Shown in pieces: positions 9,623 through 18,809 of a stretch of DNA of 32,948 nucleotides (within the stretch, counting starts at the first letter, position 1; every line of letters begins with the position of its first letter). The stretch covers positions 1-32,948 of the forward strand of contig JAPLEL010000028.1 in the NCBI GenBank assembly GCA_026391415.1, in the 5' to 3' direction. The position numbers and the translations under genes were made by a program. The stretch comes from Bacteroidota bacterium. GTDB lineage: Bacteria; Bacteroidota; Bacteroidia; Chitinophagales; Chitinophagaceae. The notes beneath the pieces are model-generated. The model searched no databases. It saw nothing but the letters and a program-made list of their open reading frames with translations, and was not told where the DNA came from.

Positions 9623-10807
9623 TTATACAGTTGCTTTTGCACCCAACCAAGCCATCATTCCCATACCTGTTTCAATAGCTCTTTCGTCGATATTGAATGT
9701 TGGTGTATGCACATTAGAAATAATTCCTGCTAATTCGTTACGAACCCCTAGTCTAAAAAAGCAACCAGGAATTACTTGGGTATAATAACCAAAATCTTCA
9801 GCACCCATTCGCATTTCTGTTTCTGGTACATTTTCTTTACCCATATAGGTTTCTGCTAATAGCCAATTGGTATCTGTAAAAGCCGGATCATTATCTACCG
9901 TTGGATATCCCACATCTACCAAAACATCTATTTCTGCACCCATCGACTCGGCGATACCTGTTGCCAATTTGCGAATTAAATCATGTGCTTTATAGCGCCA
10001 GGTTTCATCCATTGCACGGAATGTTCCTTTGAGTTTTACTTCGCTCGGAATAACATTAGTAGTTTGTCCGCCTTGAATAGAACAAATAGACAAAACCGAT
10101 GGTGATGCAGGATTATTATTACGAGAAATAATTTGTTGCAAACTCACAATTAAATGCGAGGCAATTAAAATAGTATCTGCTGTTAAATGTGGTGCTGCTG
10201 CATGACCACCTTTACCACGAATAGTAAAATACAATTCATCGGCACTAGCCATCACCCTTCCTTTTCTAAAACTTAATTTTCCAAAATCCAAACCTGGATG
10301 CACGTGTAAGGCAATGATACCAGCAGGTGTAGGATTTTGTAATACACCATCTCTAATCATATAACTAGCCCCGCCAGGATTTTTTTCTTCACCAGGTTGA
10401 AAAATTAATTTTACAGTACCTTCCCATTCATTTTTCAAAGCAAATAAAATTTTTGCGGCACCCAATAAAATAGTGGTATGAACATCATGCCCACATGCAT
10501 GCATAATTCCTTCGTTTAATGACTTATAACTCAAGTCGTTTTCTTCCTGAATTTGCAATGCATCCATATCTGCTCTAAGTGCAATAACGCGACTTTGTGG
10601 ATTTTTTCCTTCAATGATTCCTACCACACCAGTTGTAGCAATCACTTCAAATGAAATACCCATTTCGCTTAGTTTCGATTGCACAAATTTGCTGGTTTCA
10701 AACTCTAAATAACTTAGTTCTGGATGCGCATGCAAATGGCGGCGTACCCCAATAAATTCTTCTGAATAGGCTTTAGATAAAGACTGTATATTTTCAAGTA
10801 ATTCCAT
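9623..10807 (-). CDS. M20 family metallopeptidase / amidohydrolase (N-acyl amino acid hydrolase type)
   Basis: The 394-residue protein is of normal length for the M20D group (IAA-amino acid hydrolase, hippurate hydrolase, N-acetyl-diaminopimelate deacetylase). Metal-binding and catalytic motifs appear in order: RRHLHAHPELSYLE, ALRADMDALQIQE, MHACGHDVHT (C105, H107), FQPGEE (E140/E141), ALHVHPG, then MRMGAEDFGYY and the final VHTPTFNIDE with its His ligand. The dimerisation or lid domain lies between about residues 180 and 290. There is no signal peptide, so it is cytoplasmic. It should remove an acyl group from N-acyl amino acids or split small peptides; exact substrate is not deducible. It starts 20 bases after the SPOR gene. 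Confidence 0.9.
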   Translation of the reverse strand: MELLENIQSLSKAYSEEFIGVRRHLHAHPELSYLEFETSKFVQSKLSEMGISFEVIATTGVVGIIEGKNPQSRVIALRADMDALQIQEENDLSYKSLNEGIMHACGHDVHTTILLGAAKILFALKNEWEGTVKLIFQPGEEKNPGGASYMIRDGVLQNPTPAGIIALHVHPGLDFGKLSFRKGRVMASADELYFTIRGKGGHAAAPHLTADTILIASHLIVSLQQIISRNNNPASPSVLSICSIQGGQTTNVIPSEVKLKGTFRAMDETWRYKAHDLIRKLATGIAESMGAEIDVLVDVGYPTVDNDPAFTDTNWLLAETYMGKENVPETEMRMGAEDFGYYTQVIPGCFFRLGVRNELAGIISNVHTPTFNIDERAIETGMGMMAWLGAKATV

Positions 10808-10827
10808 ACTTTAATTGCTTATTGTTA

Positions 10828-11256
10828 TTAGTTGACTTCCGTTTCATTACTAGGTGTGTAGTCAATAGTATCCTCTACTACAAATACGCCATCTGGAAAT
10901 AATTTATTAATACTCAAACGAAATTTTTCTGCCTCTGCTTTTGTTATAAAATTACCCATTCGCACTTTAAAATTAGGTGACTGAAACAAGGTAACTGTTT
11001 TCTGATCAGGAAAACGGGCCAATAAATCTGCCTTGGTTTTAAACGCAAGATCACGGCTATTGGTACTCAATACTTGAATGCGAAATCCCTTATAAAGACC
11101 AGTACTTGTTAATTGAGCAGCACGGCTATTAATTTGTGTTTGCTTGGCTGTTAATACATCTAGCCGAGCATCTTTGTACACTATTATTGTATCATTCGCA
11201 TACAAACTTATTGTTGAAGCGAAAAAAAATACAAATAACAAAATAGCAGTTTTCAT
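10828..11256 (-). CDS. SPOR-domain protein, exported
   Basis: The ATG at 11256 gives 142 residues; an in-frame TTG two codons further upstream is a weaker choice. Residues 1-20 form a signal peptide (hydrophobic core ILLFVFFFASTIS, then LYA). Residues about 57-128 match a SPOR fold: GFRIQVLSTNSRDLA, then ARFPDQKTVTLFQSP and FKVRMGNFITKAEAEKF, the strand-helix-strand pattern that binds denuded peptidoglycan glycan strands. It is probably periplasmic or attached to the cell wall, acting in cell envelope or division-site processes. The gene lies between deoC and the amidohydrolase (20-base gap), probably transcribed with the latter. Confidence 0.8.
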   Translation of the reverse strand: MKTAILLFVFFFASTISLYANDTIIVYKDARLDVLTAKQTQINSRAAQLTSTGLYKGFRIQVLSTNSRDLAFKTKADLLARFPDQKTVTLFQSPNFKVRMGNFITKAEAEKFRLSINKLFPDGVFVVEDTIDYTPSNETEVN

Positions 11257-11274
11257 ACACAACTAAATAATAGA

Positions 11275-11295
11275 TAGTAGTTCCATAAACTACTA
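11275..11295 (-). other. AT-rich hairpin between deoC and the SPOR gene
   Basis: A perfect 8-bp inverted repeat (TAGTAGTT / AACTACTA) with a 5-base loop lies just after the deoC stop. It is weak in base pairing, and only a loosely T-rich stretch follows on the - strand. It may act as an attenuator or transcript-end stabiliser, or may be chance. Confidence 0.3.
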
Positions 11296-11305
11296 CAAGT
11301 TAAAA

Positions 11306-11977
11306 TTAATAGTTTGAACTAGCAATAGGTGTTCCTGTTACAATGGCTACTCCAGCACTACAACCAAGTCTAGTGGCACCTGCATCCACCAATTCCTTAG
11401 CAAATGCATAATCCCTTATGCCACCGGATGCCTTAATTTGAACATGATCAGGCAAATGCAGCTTGAATAATTTAACCGCATCAACAGTGGCCCCTTTTTC
11501 GGCATAGCCGGTTGATGTTTTTAAATAATCAATACCTGCTGCACCATAAATATCACAACAAGCAATAATTTCTTCTTTGGTTAGTACGCCGCTTTCGATA
11601 ATGACTTTAATGATTTTATTTTTACTCTTTATTATTGGCATAATATGGTTGATTTCATTTGCCAAATAGGTAAAGTCTTTATTTTTTATGGCCGAAATAT
11701 TACAAACCATATCTAATTCATCTGCGCCATCCACCATTGCCAAAACAATCTCTGCAATCTTTGATTCTACTGCAGCATACCCAAAAGGAAATCCAATAAC
11801 CGTTGCCACTTTTACCTTATTTGAATCAGTTAGCAATTTAGCCAACTTAACAAAATTTGGCGGCACACAAACTGCAGCAAACTGGTATTCCACGGCTTCT
11901 TTACATAATTTTTCAATGTCTGCAACCAATATAGTTGGTTTGAGAATAGTGTGGTCTATATAGCTGTTAAGTTGCAT
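11306..11977 (-). CDS. deoC: Deoxyribose-phosphate aldolase
   Basis: The ATG at 11977 gives 223 residues, the standard class I DeoC length, starting MQLNSYIDHTILKP. An in-frame ATG 18 codons upstream (12031) would add a non-conserved extension that runs through the secA terminator hairpin, so I reject it. Key residues are visible: IDHTILKP at the start, D89 in ADELDMV, Schiff-base K153 in YLKTSTGYAEKGAT, and K182 in IKASGGIRD. The enzyme splits 2-deoxyribose 5-phosphate into glyceraldehyde 3-phosphate and acetaldehyde during nucleoside salvage, in the cytoplasm. It follows secA in the same direction but is separated by a hairpin. Confidence 0.95.
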   Translation of the reverse strand: MQLNSYIDHTILKPTILVADIEKLCKEAVEYQFAAVCVPPNFVKLAKLLTDSNKVKVATVIGFPFGYAAVESKIAEIVLAMVDGADELDMVCNISAIKNKDFTYLANEINHIMPIIKSKNKIIKVIIESGVLTKEEIIACCDIYGAAGIDYLKTSTGYAEKGATVDAVKLFKLHLPDHVQIKASGGIRDYAFAKELVDAGATRLGCSAGVAIVTGTPIASSNY

Positions 11978-12012
11978 GATTAAAATTTTAAAACCTAATT
12001 GATTAAAATATA

Positions 12013-12045
12013 CAATGGGCTTGTAATTCACTTACAAACCCATTG
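12013..12045 (-). terminator. Terminator downstream of secA
   Basis: The arms 12013-12026 and 12032-12045 form a 14-bp stem around a 5-base loop. In - strand RNA all positions pair, with one G-U wobble; in + strand RNA the same position is a mismatch, so the hairpin is better suited to ending secA. A U-rich run (TATATTTT) follows on the - strand. On the + strand a T-run also follows the hairpin. Confidence 0.65.
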
Positions 12046-12075
12046 CTTTTTTATCTTGCTTTTTAATTGTAAGTG

Positions 12076-15000
12076 TTACACTGCGTCTTTACCATGACAA
12101 GCTTTAAATTTCTTTCCGCTTCCACAAGGACAAGGATCGTTTCTGCCAATCTTTGGACCAACTTGAACTGGTTGTTGCTTTACAGGAGTTGGATCGTAAT
12201 AATCATTCTCTGTTGGCACAGCACCCACATCTTCTTTTTGTGTACGCATTTTGCTCAGGTCTGTTTTTTGTTGACGACCTTCTTTTACAACGTCTCCATC
12301 GTTTAAGGGAATAGCTGAATGAGAAAGAAACTGAACAATATCTTTATTTACTTCTCCGTCCATTTTTTTGTACAAATCAAAAGCTTCCATCTTATAAATG
12401 ACCAATGGATCTTTTTGTTCGTAGGTAGCAGTTTGTACACTTTGTTTTAAGTCGTCCATTGAACGCAAATGCTCTTTCCAAGCATCGTCAATAAAACCTA
12501 GTGTTACAGTTCTTTCTTGTGCATTCATTAATTCTACACCAGCAGATTGAATGGTTTTTTCCATAGGTGCTAATACCTGAATAATACGTTTGCCATCAGT
12601 GAAAGGAACAATCACATTTTCAATATGTGAACCTTGTTGTAAACGAATATTTTTAAATACAGGAATAGATTGTGTAGAAAGATCTTTTCTTTTTCTTTCG
12701 TATTTATCTATTGCTTCTCCGTATAATTTTTCGGTCAATTGTAGTTCCGATGATTTACTTAATTCGGCAGCAGTAATGCTTGAATCAATTCCAAAATTTA
12801 CAATAACCGCTAAGCGGAAACCTTCGTGGTCATTGATTTCTTTGAACGAACTAATTAATCCTTCTGCAACAGTATAAAATGCATTGTCTAAATCAAGTGC
12901 TAGTCTTTCGCCAAACAAAGCATGGTTACGTTTGCTATAAATTACGGTACGTTGTTTGTTCATTACATCGTCGTATTCCAACAAACGTTTACGTATTCCA
13001 AAGTTATTTTCTTCTACTTTTTTCTGTGCACGTTCAATAGATTTGGTAATCATGCTATGCTGAATTACTTCGCCTTCTTTATATCCAGCAAAGTCCATCA
13101 CTTTGGCAATACGCTCACTACCAAACATACGCATCAAATCATCTTCTAGAGATACAAAGAATAAAGAAGATCCTGGATCGCCCTGACGTCCAGCACGACC
13201 TCTTAACTGCCTATCAACACGGCGAGACTCGTGGCGCTCTGTACCCAAAATAGCCAAACCACCTGCTTCTTTAACACCAGGCCCTAGTTTAATATCTGTA
13301 CCTCTGCCGGCCATATTTGTAGCAATTGTTACTGCGCCAGCAAATCCTGCTTCAGCAACAACTTGTGCTTCACGCGCATGTTGTTTGGCATTTAATACAT
13401 TGTGTGCAATTTGTTTTTGACGAAGCATTCTGCTCAACAATTCACTCACTTCCACCGAAGTAGTACCAACCAATACAGGTCTTTTTGCTTCTGTTAATTT
13501 TACAATCTCGTCTATAACAGCACCAAATTTTTCACGCTTGGTTTTAAATACTAAATCTTGGTCGTCAATTCTTATGGCTTTAACATTTGTAGGAATATTA
13601 ACTACATCTAATTTGTAAATATCCCATAGCTCCGAAGCTTCTGTTTCTGCAGTTCCGGTCATACCAGCCAACTTATGATACATTCTAAAATAGTTCTGTA
13701 AAGTAACCGTTGCATAAGTTTGTGTAGCCGCTTCAATTTTTACATTTTCTTTTGCTTCAATCGCTTGGTGTAAACCGTCTGAATACCTACGTCCGTCTAA
13801 AATACGACCAGTTTGTTCGTCTACAATTTTTACAGATTCATCCATCACCACATATTCAATATCCTTGTCAAATAAAGTATATGCTTTTAATAATTGTTGT
13901 ACAGTGTGAATGCGATCTGCTTTTACAGAATAGTCATTAATAATAGCTTCTTTATTGTGCAATTTTTCTTCTGAATTCAATGAGGCGTTCTGTTCTATAT
14001 TGGCTAAGGAAATACTAATATCAGGAAGTATAAAAAAGTTAGGATCTTCTCCAGAACGGGTAATCAATTGAATGCCTTTATCGGTTAATTCAACTGAGTT
14101 ATTTTTTTCATCAATGTAGAAATACAGTTCTTCATCGGCAGTAGGCATTTCTCTGCTTTGGTCTGCTAAATAAAAATTTTCTGCTTTTTGTAATTTCACA
14201 CGAATTCCTGGCTCACTCAAAAACTTAATCAAGGCATTGTTTTTTGGCAACCCTCTATGAGCACGGAATAGCGCCAATCCACCATCTTTTGGATCGTCGT
14301 TTCCATCTGCTATTTTTTTCTTTGCTTCGTTTAAAAACTGATTGGTGGCTCTTTTTTGCGCATCAACCAATTTTTCAATTCTTGGTTTCAGTTCAAAAAA
14401 TTGTTGCTCATTGGTGCTATGCCCAATCGGACCAGAAATAATTAAAGGCGTACGCGCATCATCAATCAATACAGAATCCACCTCATCAACCATAGCAAAA
14501 TGGTGTTTACGCTGTACCATTTCTTCTGGCGTATGCACCATGTTATCACGTAAATAGTCAAAGCCAAATTCGTTATTCGTTCCGTAAGTAATATCAGACA
14601 TATAAGCGTTGCGCCTTGCTTCACTATTAGGTTCGTGTTTATCAATACAATCAACGGTTATTCCCAACCACTCAAAAATGGTTCCGTTCCACTCACTATC
14701 ACGTCGAGCCAAGTAGTCATTCACTGTTACAATATGTACGCCTTCTCCTGCTAGTGCATTTAAATAAGCGGGCAATGTAGATACCAAGGTTTTACCCTCA
14801 CCCGTGGCCATTTCAGAAATTTTACCTGCATGCAAAACGCTACCACCAATCAGCTGCACATCATAGTGCACCATGTTCCAAGTAACCGATCCACCACCAG
14901 CAGTCCAAGTATTTTTAAAAACAACCTGATTTCCTTTAATGGTAATATAATCTTTTTTAATACTTAAATTTCTGTCTAGGTCAGTAGCCGTGCTAGCGAT

Positions 15001-15384
15001 TTCTGTATTTTCTTTAAAGCGTCGGGCAGTTTCTTTTACCACGGCAAATGCCTCTGGTTGAATGATAGCCAAAACCTCTTCTATTTTTTTATTACGTTCT
15101 TTTTTTAGGATATCAATTTCTTGATAAATCGCATCTCTTTCGTGGATATTGGCAACAGGCAAAGCTTCTGCTGCTGTTTTTTTGCTGTCTATTAATGCAT
15201 CTATTTCTGTAAGATGTTCTTTAATACGCTGCTTGAATTCTTGTGTTTTGGCACGTAGCGCATCATTAGAAAGTGGTTGGTATTCTTGAAAAAATAGCGC
15301 AACTTTTTCAATGATTGGCATTAACTGCTGCACATCTTTTTCACTTTTGCTGCCTCCGAATAAATTAGAAATAAATTTCAACAT
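12076..15384 (-). CDS. secA: Preprotein translocase motor ATPase SecA
   Basis: The protein has 1102 residues, longer than the roughly 900 of E. coli, with about 90 extra residues before Walker A (coiled, Lys/Glu-rich, about residues 50-125) and further insertion in the preprotein-crosslinking region; such length is usual in Bacteroidota. Motifs include Walker A in EMATGEGKT (about 191-199), VNDYLARRD, the DEAD-like [32 protein letters not shown] and [20 protein letters not shown]. The C-terminal zinc-binding tail [14 protein letters not shown] with a final CHG (CxCx8CH) binds SecB or ribosomes in other bacteria. SecA drives export through SecYEG. The gene is divergent from atpG, with a 388-base intergenic region and a downstream terminator. 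Confidence 0.97.
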   Translation of the reverse strand: MLKFISNLFGGSKSEKDVQQLMPIIEKVALFFQEYQPLSNDALRAKTQEFKQRIKEHLTEIDALIDSKKTAAEALPVANIHERDAIYQEIDILKKERNKKIEEVLAIIQPEAFAVVKETARRFKENTEIASTATDLDRNLSIKKDYITIKGNQVVFKNTWTAGGGSVTWNMVHYDVQLIGGSVLHAGKISEMATGEGKTLVSTLPAYLNALAGEGVHIVTVNDYLARRDSEWNGTIFEWLGITVDCIDKHEPNSEARRNAYMSDITYGTNNEFGFDYLRDNMVHTPEEMVQRKHHFAMVDEVDSVLIDDARTPLIISGPIGHSTNEQQFFELKPRIEKLVDAQKRATNQFLNEAKKKIADGNDDPKDGGLALFRAHRGLPKNNALIKFLSEPGIRVKLQKAENFYLADQSREMPTADEELYFYIDEKNNSVELTDKGIQLITRSGEDPNFFILPDISISLANIEQNASLNSEEKLHNKEAIINDYSVKADRIHTVQQLLKAYTLFDKDIEYVVMDESVKIVDEQTGRILDGRRYSDGLHQAIEAKENVKIEAATQTYATVTLQNYFRMYHKLAGMTGTAETEASELWDIYKLDVVNIPTNVKAIRIDDQDLVFKTKREKFGAVIDEIVKLTEAKRPVLVGTTSVEVSELLSRMLRQKQIAHNVLNAKQHAREAQVVAEAGFAGAVTIATNMAGRGTDIKLGPGVKEAGGLAILGTERHESRRVDRQLRGRAGRQGDPGSSLFFVSLEDDLMRMFGSERIAKVMDFAGYKEGEVIQHSMITKSIERAQKKVEENNFGIRKRLLEYDDVMNKQRTVIYSKRNHALFGERLALDLDNAFYTVAEGLISSFKEINDHEGFRLAVIVNFGIDSSITAAELSKSSELQLTEKLYGEAIDKYERKRKDLSTQSIPVFKNIRLQQGSHIENVIVPFTDGKRIIQVLAPMEKTIQSAGVELMNAQERTVTLGFIDDAWKEHLRSMDDLKQSVQTATYEQKDPLVIYKMEAFDLYKKMDGEVNKDIVQFLSHSAIPLNDGDVVKEGRQQKTDLSKMRTQKEDVGAVPTENDYYDPTPVKQQPVQVGPKIGRNDPCPCGSGKKFKACHGKDAV

Positions 15385-15448
15385 ATAATACTATTGGATA
15401 ATTCGATTTAATATAGATTCAAACTAAAATTCCTATTCGTCAAAAACG

Positions 15449-15483
15449 ATGCTGACAGTTGGCTTTGGTCAAATTGGCAGCAT
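15449..15483. promoter_or_regulatory. Inverted repeat upstream of secA, possible attenuator or operator
   Basis: The outer arms ATGCTG and CAGCAT pair perfectly around a 23-base centre in which further bases are imperfectly complementary. The centre also holds a direct repeat of TTGGC spaced 15 bases apart (15459 and 15474). Eight Ts follow on the + strand and five Ts follow on the - strand two bases after the stem. In the secA transcript it would lie in the leader, about 65-100 bases before the start codon. It may be an attenuator or a protein-binding site. Confidence 0.4.
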
Positions 15484-15669
15484 GTTTTTTTTAAAAGGAT
15501 CATAAAGGTAAAGATTTTAGTTCCAGTATATGGAATTACAAGGCATAGATAACTGATATTTTGGGTGAATTGGGCTTTTAGGAGCACCAATTATTACTCA
15601 ATTCAAGGTGTTTTTTATTCAATCCACCATTTTTTTAGGTAAAAGGATGGAATTTCATGCCGTTTCTGC

Positions 15670-15678
15670 TACTTTTGC
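15670..15678 (+). promoter_or_regulatory. Bacteroidota -7 promoter element for atpG
   Basis: TACTTTTGC matches the Bacteroidota -7 consensus TAnnTTTGc fully. It lies about 95 bases upstream of the atpG ATG, giving a 5' leader of roughly 90 bases. No convincing TTG -33 box is found at the usual spacing. Confidence 0.5.
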
Positions 15679-15772
15679 ATCCCAAAACTATTGGTTCAAT
15701 AGGTTCTTAATTTGATAGAAATTATTAAACAATACCTAGTAAAATCATAAACCGAAACTCGAAACTTACAAT

Positions 15773-16654
15773 ATGGCAGGTCAATTAAAAGAAGTACGTA
15801 GTAGAATCAAGAGTGTTCAAAGCACACAGCAAATTACAAAAGCCATGAAAATGGTTAGTGCTGCTAAATTACGTCGTGCACAAGATTCCATTACACAGAT
15901 GCGTCCATATGCAAAAAAATTACAAGAAATGTTAAGTAATATCATTGGCAGTGCAGATGGTGGACTTACGCTAAAACTTGCCGAGGTTCGTACTATTGAA
16001 AAAGTATTGTTGATTGTTGTAACTAGTGATCGTGGATTATGCGGAGGATACAATGCTAATATTATTAAATTAGCTAAAGCCACTATTGCAGAAAAATATC
16101 AAACCCAGTTTACAAAAGGCAATGTAAGTATTTGGAATATTGGTAAAAAAGGTTTCGAAGCATTAACCAAATCTGGATACAATACCAATGACACATTTAA
16201 AGACATTTTCTTAAACCTGAAATTCGAGACCGTTCAATCAGCAGCAAAAGCCGCAATGAACGCCTTTGAAAACAAAGAATTTGATGCTATTGAAATTATT
16301 TATAGTGAGTTTAAAAATGCTGCAACTCAAGTATATATAGCAGAAGCTTTTTTACCAATCCCTAAATCGGTAAAAGTAGTTGGCCAAAAACAATCTGACT
16401 TTATTTTTGAACCAGCAGTAGAAATATTAATTGCAGAATTAATGCCAAAAATATTAAATACGCAGTTATTCAAAGCAGTTTTAGATGGAAACGCTAGCGA
16501 ACACGGCGCAAGAATGACTGCCATGGACAAAGCAAGTGAAAATGCCAATGAACTATTAAAATCACTAAAAATAAGTTACAACCGCGCAAGACAAGCGGCC
16601 ATTACAACAGAATTAACCGAAATTGTAAGTGGCGCAGCTGCTTTGCAAGGATAA
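15773..16654 (+). CDS. atpG: F1Fo ATP synthase gamma subunit
   Basis: The 293-residue protein is of normal gamma-subunit length. The conserved N-terminal helix reads LKEVRSRIKSVQSTQQITKA followed by MKMVSAAKLRRAQ, and the C-terminal helix includes EHGARMTAMDKASENA and ends ITTELTEIVSGAAAL; these two helices form the rotating coiled-coil shaft. The middle domain shows TSDRGLCGGYN. It is the central stalk that couples proton flow in Fo to ATP synthesis in the alpha3beta3 head. In most bacteria atpG lies between atpA and atpD; here it has its own promoter next to the divergent secA and is followed by scpB, with no other atp gene in the window. Confidence 0.97.
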   Translation: MAGQLKEVRSRIKSVQSTQQITKAMKMVSAAKLRRAQDSITQMRPYAKKLQEMLSNIIGSADGGLTLKLAEVRTIEKVLLIVVTSDRGLCGGYNANIIKLAKATIAEKYQTQFTKGNVSIWNIGKKGFEALTKSGYNTNDTFKDIFLNLKFETVQSAAKAAMNAFENKEFDAIEIIYSEFKNAATQVYIAEAFLPIPKSVKVVGQKQSDFIFEPAVEILIAELMPKILNTQLFKAVLDGNASEHGARMTAMDKASENANELLKSLKISYNRARQAAITTELTEIVSGAAALQG

Positions 16655-16700
16655 AACATACCTTGAAAAAGAATTAATTAAAAAATTCAGACATTTTACT

Positions 16701-17510
16701 TTGGAAATAAGCACTATTATCCCGCACATTGAAGTACTCATTTTTGCTAGTGATAAACCACTAACATCAATGGATATTGTAGAATTGATTAACAATACTT
16801 TTGGATTTTTAGAAGAAAGGATTTTGTTAGATCAAGTTGAAACTGCGCTAGATGGCATCAGAGAAAAATATAATTCAGAATTTTATCCGTTTGAAGTAAA
16901 AGAAAGTGGTGGCGGCTGGCAGTTTCTTACCAAAATAGATTTTCATACAACCATCGCACAACTCAATGGCGATAAATTTTTAAAGCGCCTATCCAATGCA
17001 GCTTTAGAAACACTTGCTATCATTGCTTATAAACAGCCTATTACCAAAGGAGAAATTGAAGCTATCCGTGGAGTAAATAGCGACTATAGTATTCAAAAAT
17101 TATTAGAAAAAGAATTGATTCTTATCAGTGGCCGTAACGAACATTCTCCAGGAAAACCACTACTATACGCTACCTCTAAAAGTTTCATGGATTATTTTGG
17201 CATTAACAATGCCGAAGACTTACCTAAAATTAGAGAAATTCTTACAGAGCAATTAATGGAAGGAACAATTATACGTCCAGAGGATTTTACCAACCAGCCA
17301 ATAGCAGACAATATTGGGTTTAATACATCATCCGAAGATTTTATTGATGAAGACAATGTAAATGATATTGACACTTCCACTTCAGCTGAGCCAATAATGG
17401 CAGCCGAAAATGAGCCAACAGCACATTCAGAAATAGATTCAGATGCTGAAGAATCATCGGATTCAGATAATCACGAAGCGGCCTCTGAAAACAAAGAACC
17501 AACCGAATAA
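16701..17510 (+). CDS. scpB: Segregation and condensation protein B, non-ATG start
   Basis: The reading frame matches ScpB: winged-helix domains with HIEVLIFASDKPLT, ESGGGWQFLTK, LSNAALETLAIIAYKQPITK, the hallmark GEIEAIRGVNSDYSIQ, and LYATSKSFMDYFGI. ScpB works with ScpA and SMC in chromosome condensation and segregation. No ATG exists near the expected N-terminus. I choose TTG at 16701 (LEISTIIPHIE, 269 residues), since related proteins begin at this point, 46 bases after the atpG stop; a GTG at 16629 overlapping atpG by 26 bases is the alternative (293 residues). The last 55 or so residues are an Asp/Glu/Ser-rich, probably disordered tail absent from shorter homologues of about 190-200 residues. 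Confidence 0.88.
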   Translation: MEISTIIPHIEVLIFASDKPLTSMDIVELINNTFGFLEERILLDQVETALDGIREKYNSEFYPFEVKESGGGWQFLTKIDFHTTIAQLNGDKFLKRLSNAALETLAIIAYKQPITKGEIEAIRGVNSDYSIQKLLEKELILISGRNEHSPGKPLLYATSKSFMDYFGINNAEDLPKIREILTEQLMEGTIIRPEDFTNQPIADNIGFNTSSEDFIDEDNVNDIDTSTSAEPIMAAENEPTAHSEIDSDAEESSDSDNHEAASENKEPTE

Positions 17511-17570
17511 TATAGCCTAGTTATTACTTAATTGTTTTTCCAACATACGCAAGAATTATATCTTCGAATT

Positions 17571-18785
17571 ATGTACAAAGAATTGAATGCCGAAACCTTA
17601 TCAAAAATTGCCAGCACATATGGAACGCCAGTTTATGTGTATGATGCCAATAAAATAAGTTATCAGTTTCAGCAATTAAAAACCGCATTTAACAAAACCA
17701 ATACACGTTTTTTTTATGCGAGTAAGGCCCTTACTAATATCAATATTTTAAAGCATGTTTCAAACATAGGATGCAATATTGATTGCAGTTCTATCAATGA
17801 AGCTAAACTAGCCATTCATACAGGGTTTACTCCTGAAAATATTCTATACACCAGCAATGGCATAGACTTTAGCGAAATTGAAGAAGCTGCTACACTAGGT
17901 GTAAATATTAATATTGACAGTTTATCGAACCTAGAAAAATTTGGAAAAAAGTTTGGGCATAGCTATCCAGTTGGTATTCGACTAAGGCCAAATATTATGG
18001 CAGGCGGAAACTTAAAAATTTCAACCGGGCACCAAAATAGCAAGTTTGGTATTCCTATTGAACAACTCAAACAAATATTACAACTAGTAAAAAAACACAA
18101 ACTATTTATTAAAGGCTTACATATTCATACAGGTAGCGAAATTAAAGACGTTGCAGTGTTTATGAAAGTGGCCGACATTTTCGTTGACTTAATTCCGCAC
18201 TTTCCAGAAGTATGTTTCTTAGACTTGGGCGGTGGATTTAAAATAGCTTATAAAGAAGATGATGCTACAACCGATATTACAGAACTAGCGCATGAAATAA
18301 AAATACTTTTAACTAATTTAGAAAAAAAACATCTTCGGCAATTTGAATGTTGGTTTGAACCGGGTAAATATTTGGTAAGTGAGGCAGGCTACTTGGTAAC
18401 CAAAGTAAACGTACTCAAAGACTTCAACAATATTGCATTTGCAGGTGTTGATTCGGGTCTTAATCATTTAATTCGCCCAATGATGTACGATGCCTATCAC
18501 CGCATTGAAAATATTAGTAATACAACAGGTACCAAAAAAAAGTATACCATCACCGGCAATATTTGCGAAACAGACACTTTTGGTTCAGACCGATTATTAC
18601 ACGAAGTAAAAGAAGGTGATTTTTTAGCTATTTATAATGCAGGTGCTTATGGTTTTGAAATGTCAAGCAATTATAATTCCCGTTTTAAACCTGCAGAAGT
18701 AATCGTAAAAGAAGGCATCCCTCAATTAATTCGTAAAAGAGATGTTTTTGCAGATTTATTAAGAAACCAAACGCCCCTCATATAG
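17571..18785 (+). CDS. lysA: Diaminopimelate decarboxylase
   Basis: ATG at 17571 gives 404 residues, normal for LysA; an upstream in-frame start at 17532 would add 13 unconserved residues. The fold-III PLP barrel shows RFFYASKALTN with PLP-binding K52, HQNSKFGIP, GLHIHTGSEI, the glycine-rich phosphate site DLGGGFKIAY, and WFEPGKYLVSEAG (the family consensus EPGR is EPGK here). The C-terminal substrate-binding parts are GNICETDTFGSDR and NAGAYGFEMSSNYNSR. It decarboxylates meso-diaminopimelate to L-lysine, the last step of lysine synthesis. It follows scpB by 60 bases. TATCTTCG, similar to the Bacteroidota -7 box, ends only 4 bases before the ATG. Confidence 0.94.
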   Translation: MYKELNAETLSKIASTYGTPVYVYDANKISYQFQQLKTAFNKTNTRFFYASKALTNINILKHVSNIGCNIDCSSINEAKLAIHTGFTPENILYTSNGIDFSEIEEAATLGVNINIDSLSNLEKFGKKFGHSYPVGIRLRPNIMAGGNLKISTGHQNSKFGIPIEQLKQILQLVKKHKLFIKGLHIHTGSEIKDVAVFMKVADIFVDLIPHFPEVCFLDLGGGFKIAYKEDDATTDITELAHEIKILLTNLEKKHLRQFECWFEPGKYLVSEAGYLVTKVNVLKDFNNIAFAGVDSGLNHLIRPMMYDAYHRIENISNTTGTKKKYTITGNICETDTFGSDRLLHEVKEGDFLAIYNAGAYGFEMSSNYNSRFKPAEVIVKEGIPQLIRKRDVFADLLRNQTPLI

Positions 18786-18809
18786 AACAAAATTGTAGTT
18801 TGCATTGGA

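Larger units (their letters stand above)
15385..15772. other. Divergent secA-atpG intergenic region with hairpin and possible leader ORF
   Basis: This is the only stretch over 300 bases without an assured gene. It holds a near-palindrome at 15449-15483, a candidate secA -7 element (TACCTTTA on the - strand at 15503-15510, one mismatch to TAnnTTTG), and the atpG -7 element at 15670. A 60-codon - strand ORF (15408-15590) ends 23 bases before the secA ATG. It contains a hydrophobic stretch, but its start has no special support and I do not call it a gene. From 15590 to 15772 I see only the atpG promoter and untranslated leader. Confidence 0.6.

Noticed and set aside
11978-12031. 18-codon N-terminal extension of DeoC from an upstream in-frame ATG
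   Set aside because: It overlaps the secA terminator hairpin, is not part of the conserved fold, and the downstream ATG gives the standard length of 223 residues.
12073-15384. Several + strand reading frames of 60-95 codons inside secA
   Set aside because: They lie antisense to a conserved protein, match no family and have no promoter; they are by-products of the secA coding sequence.
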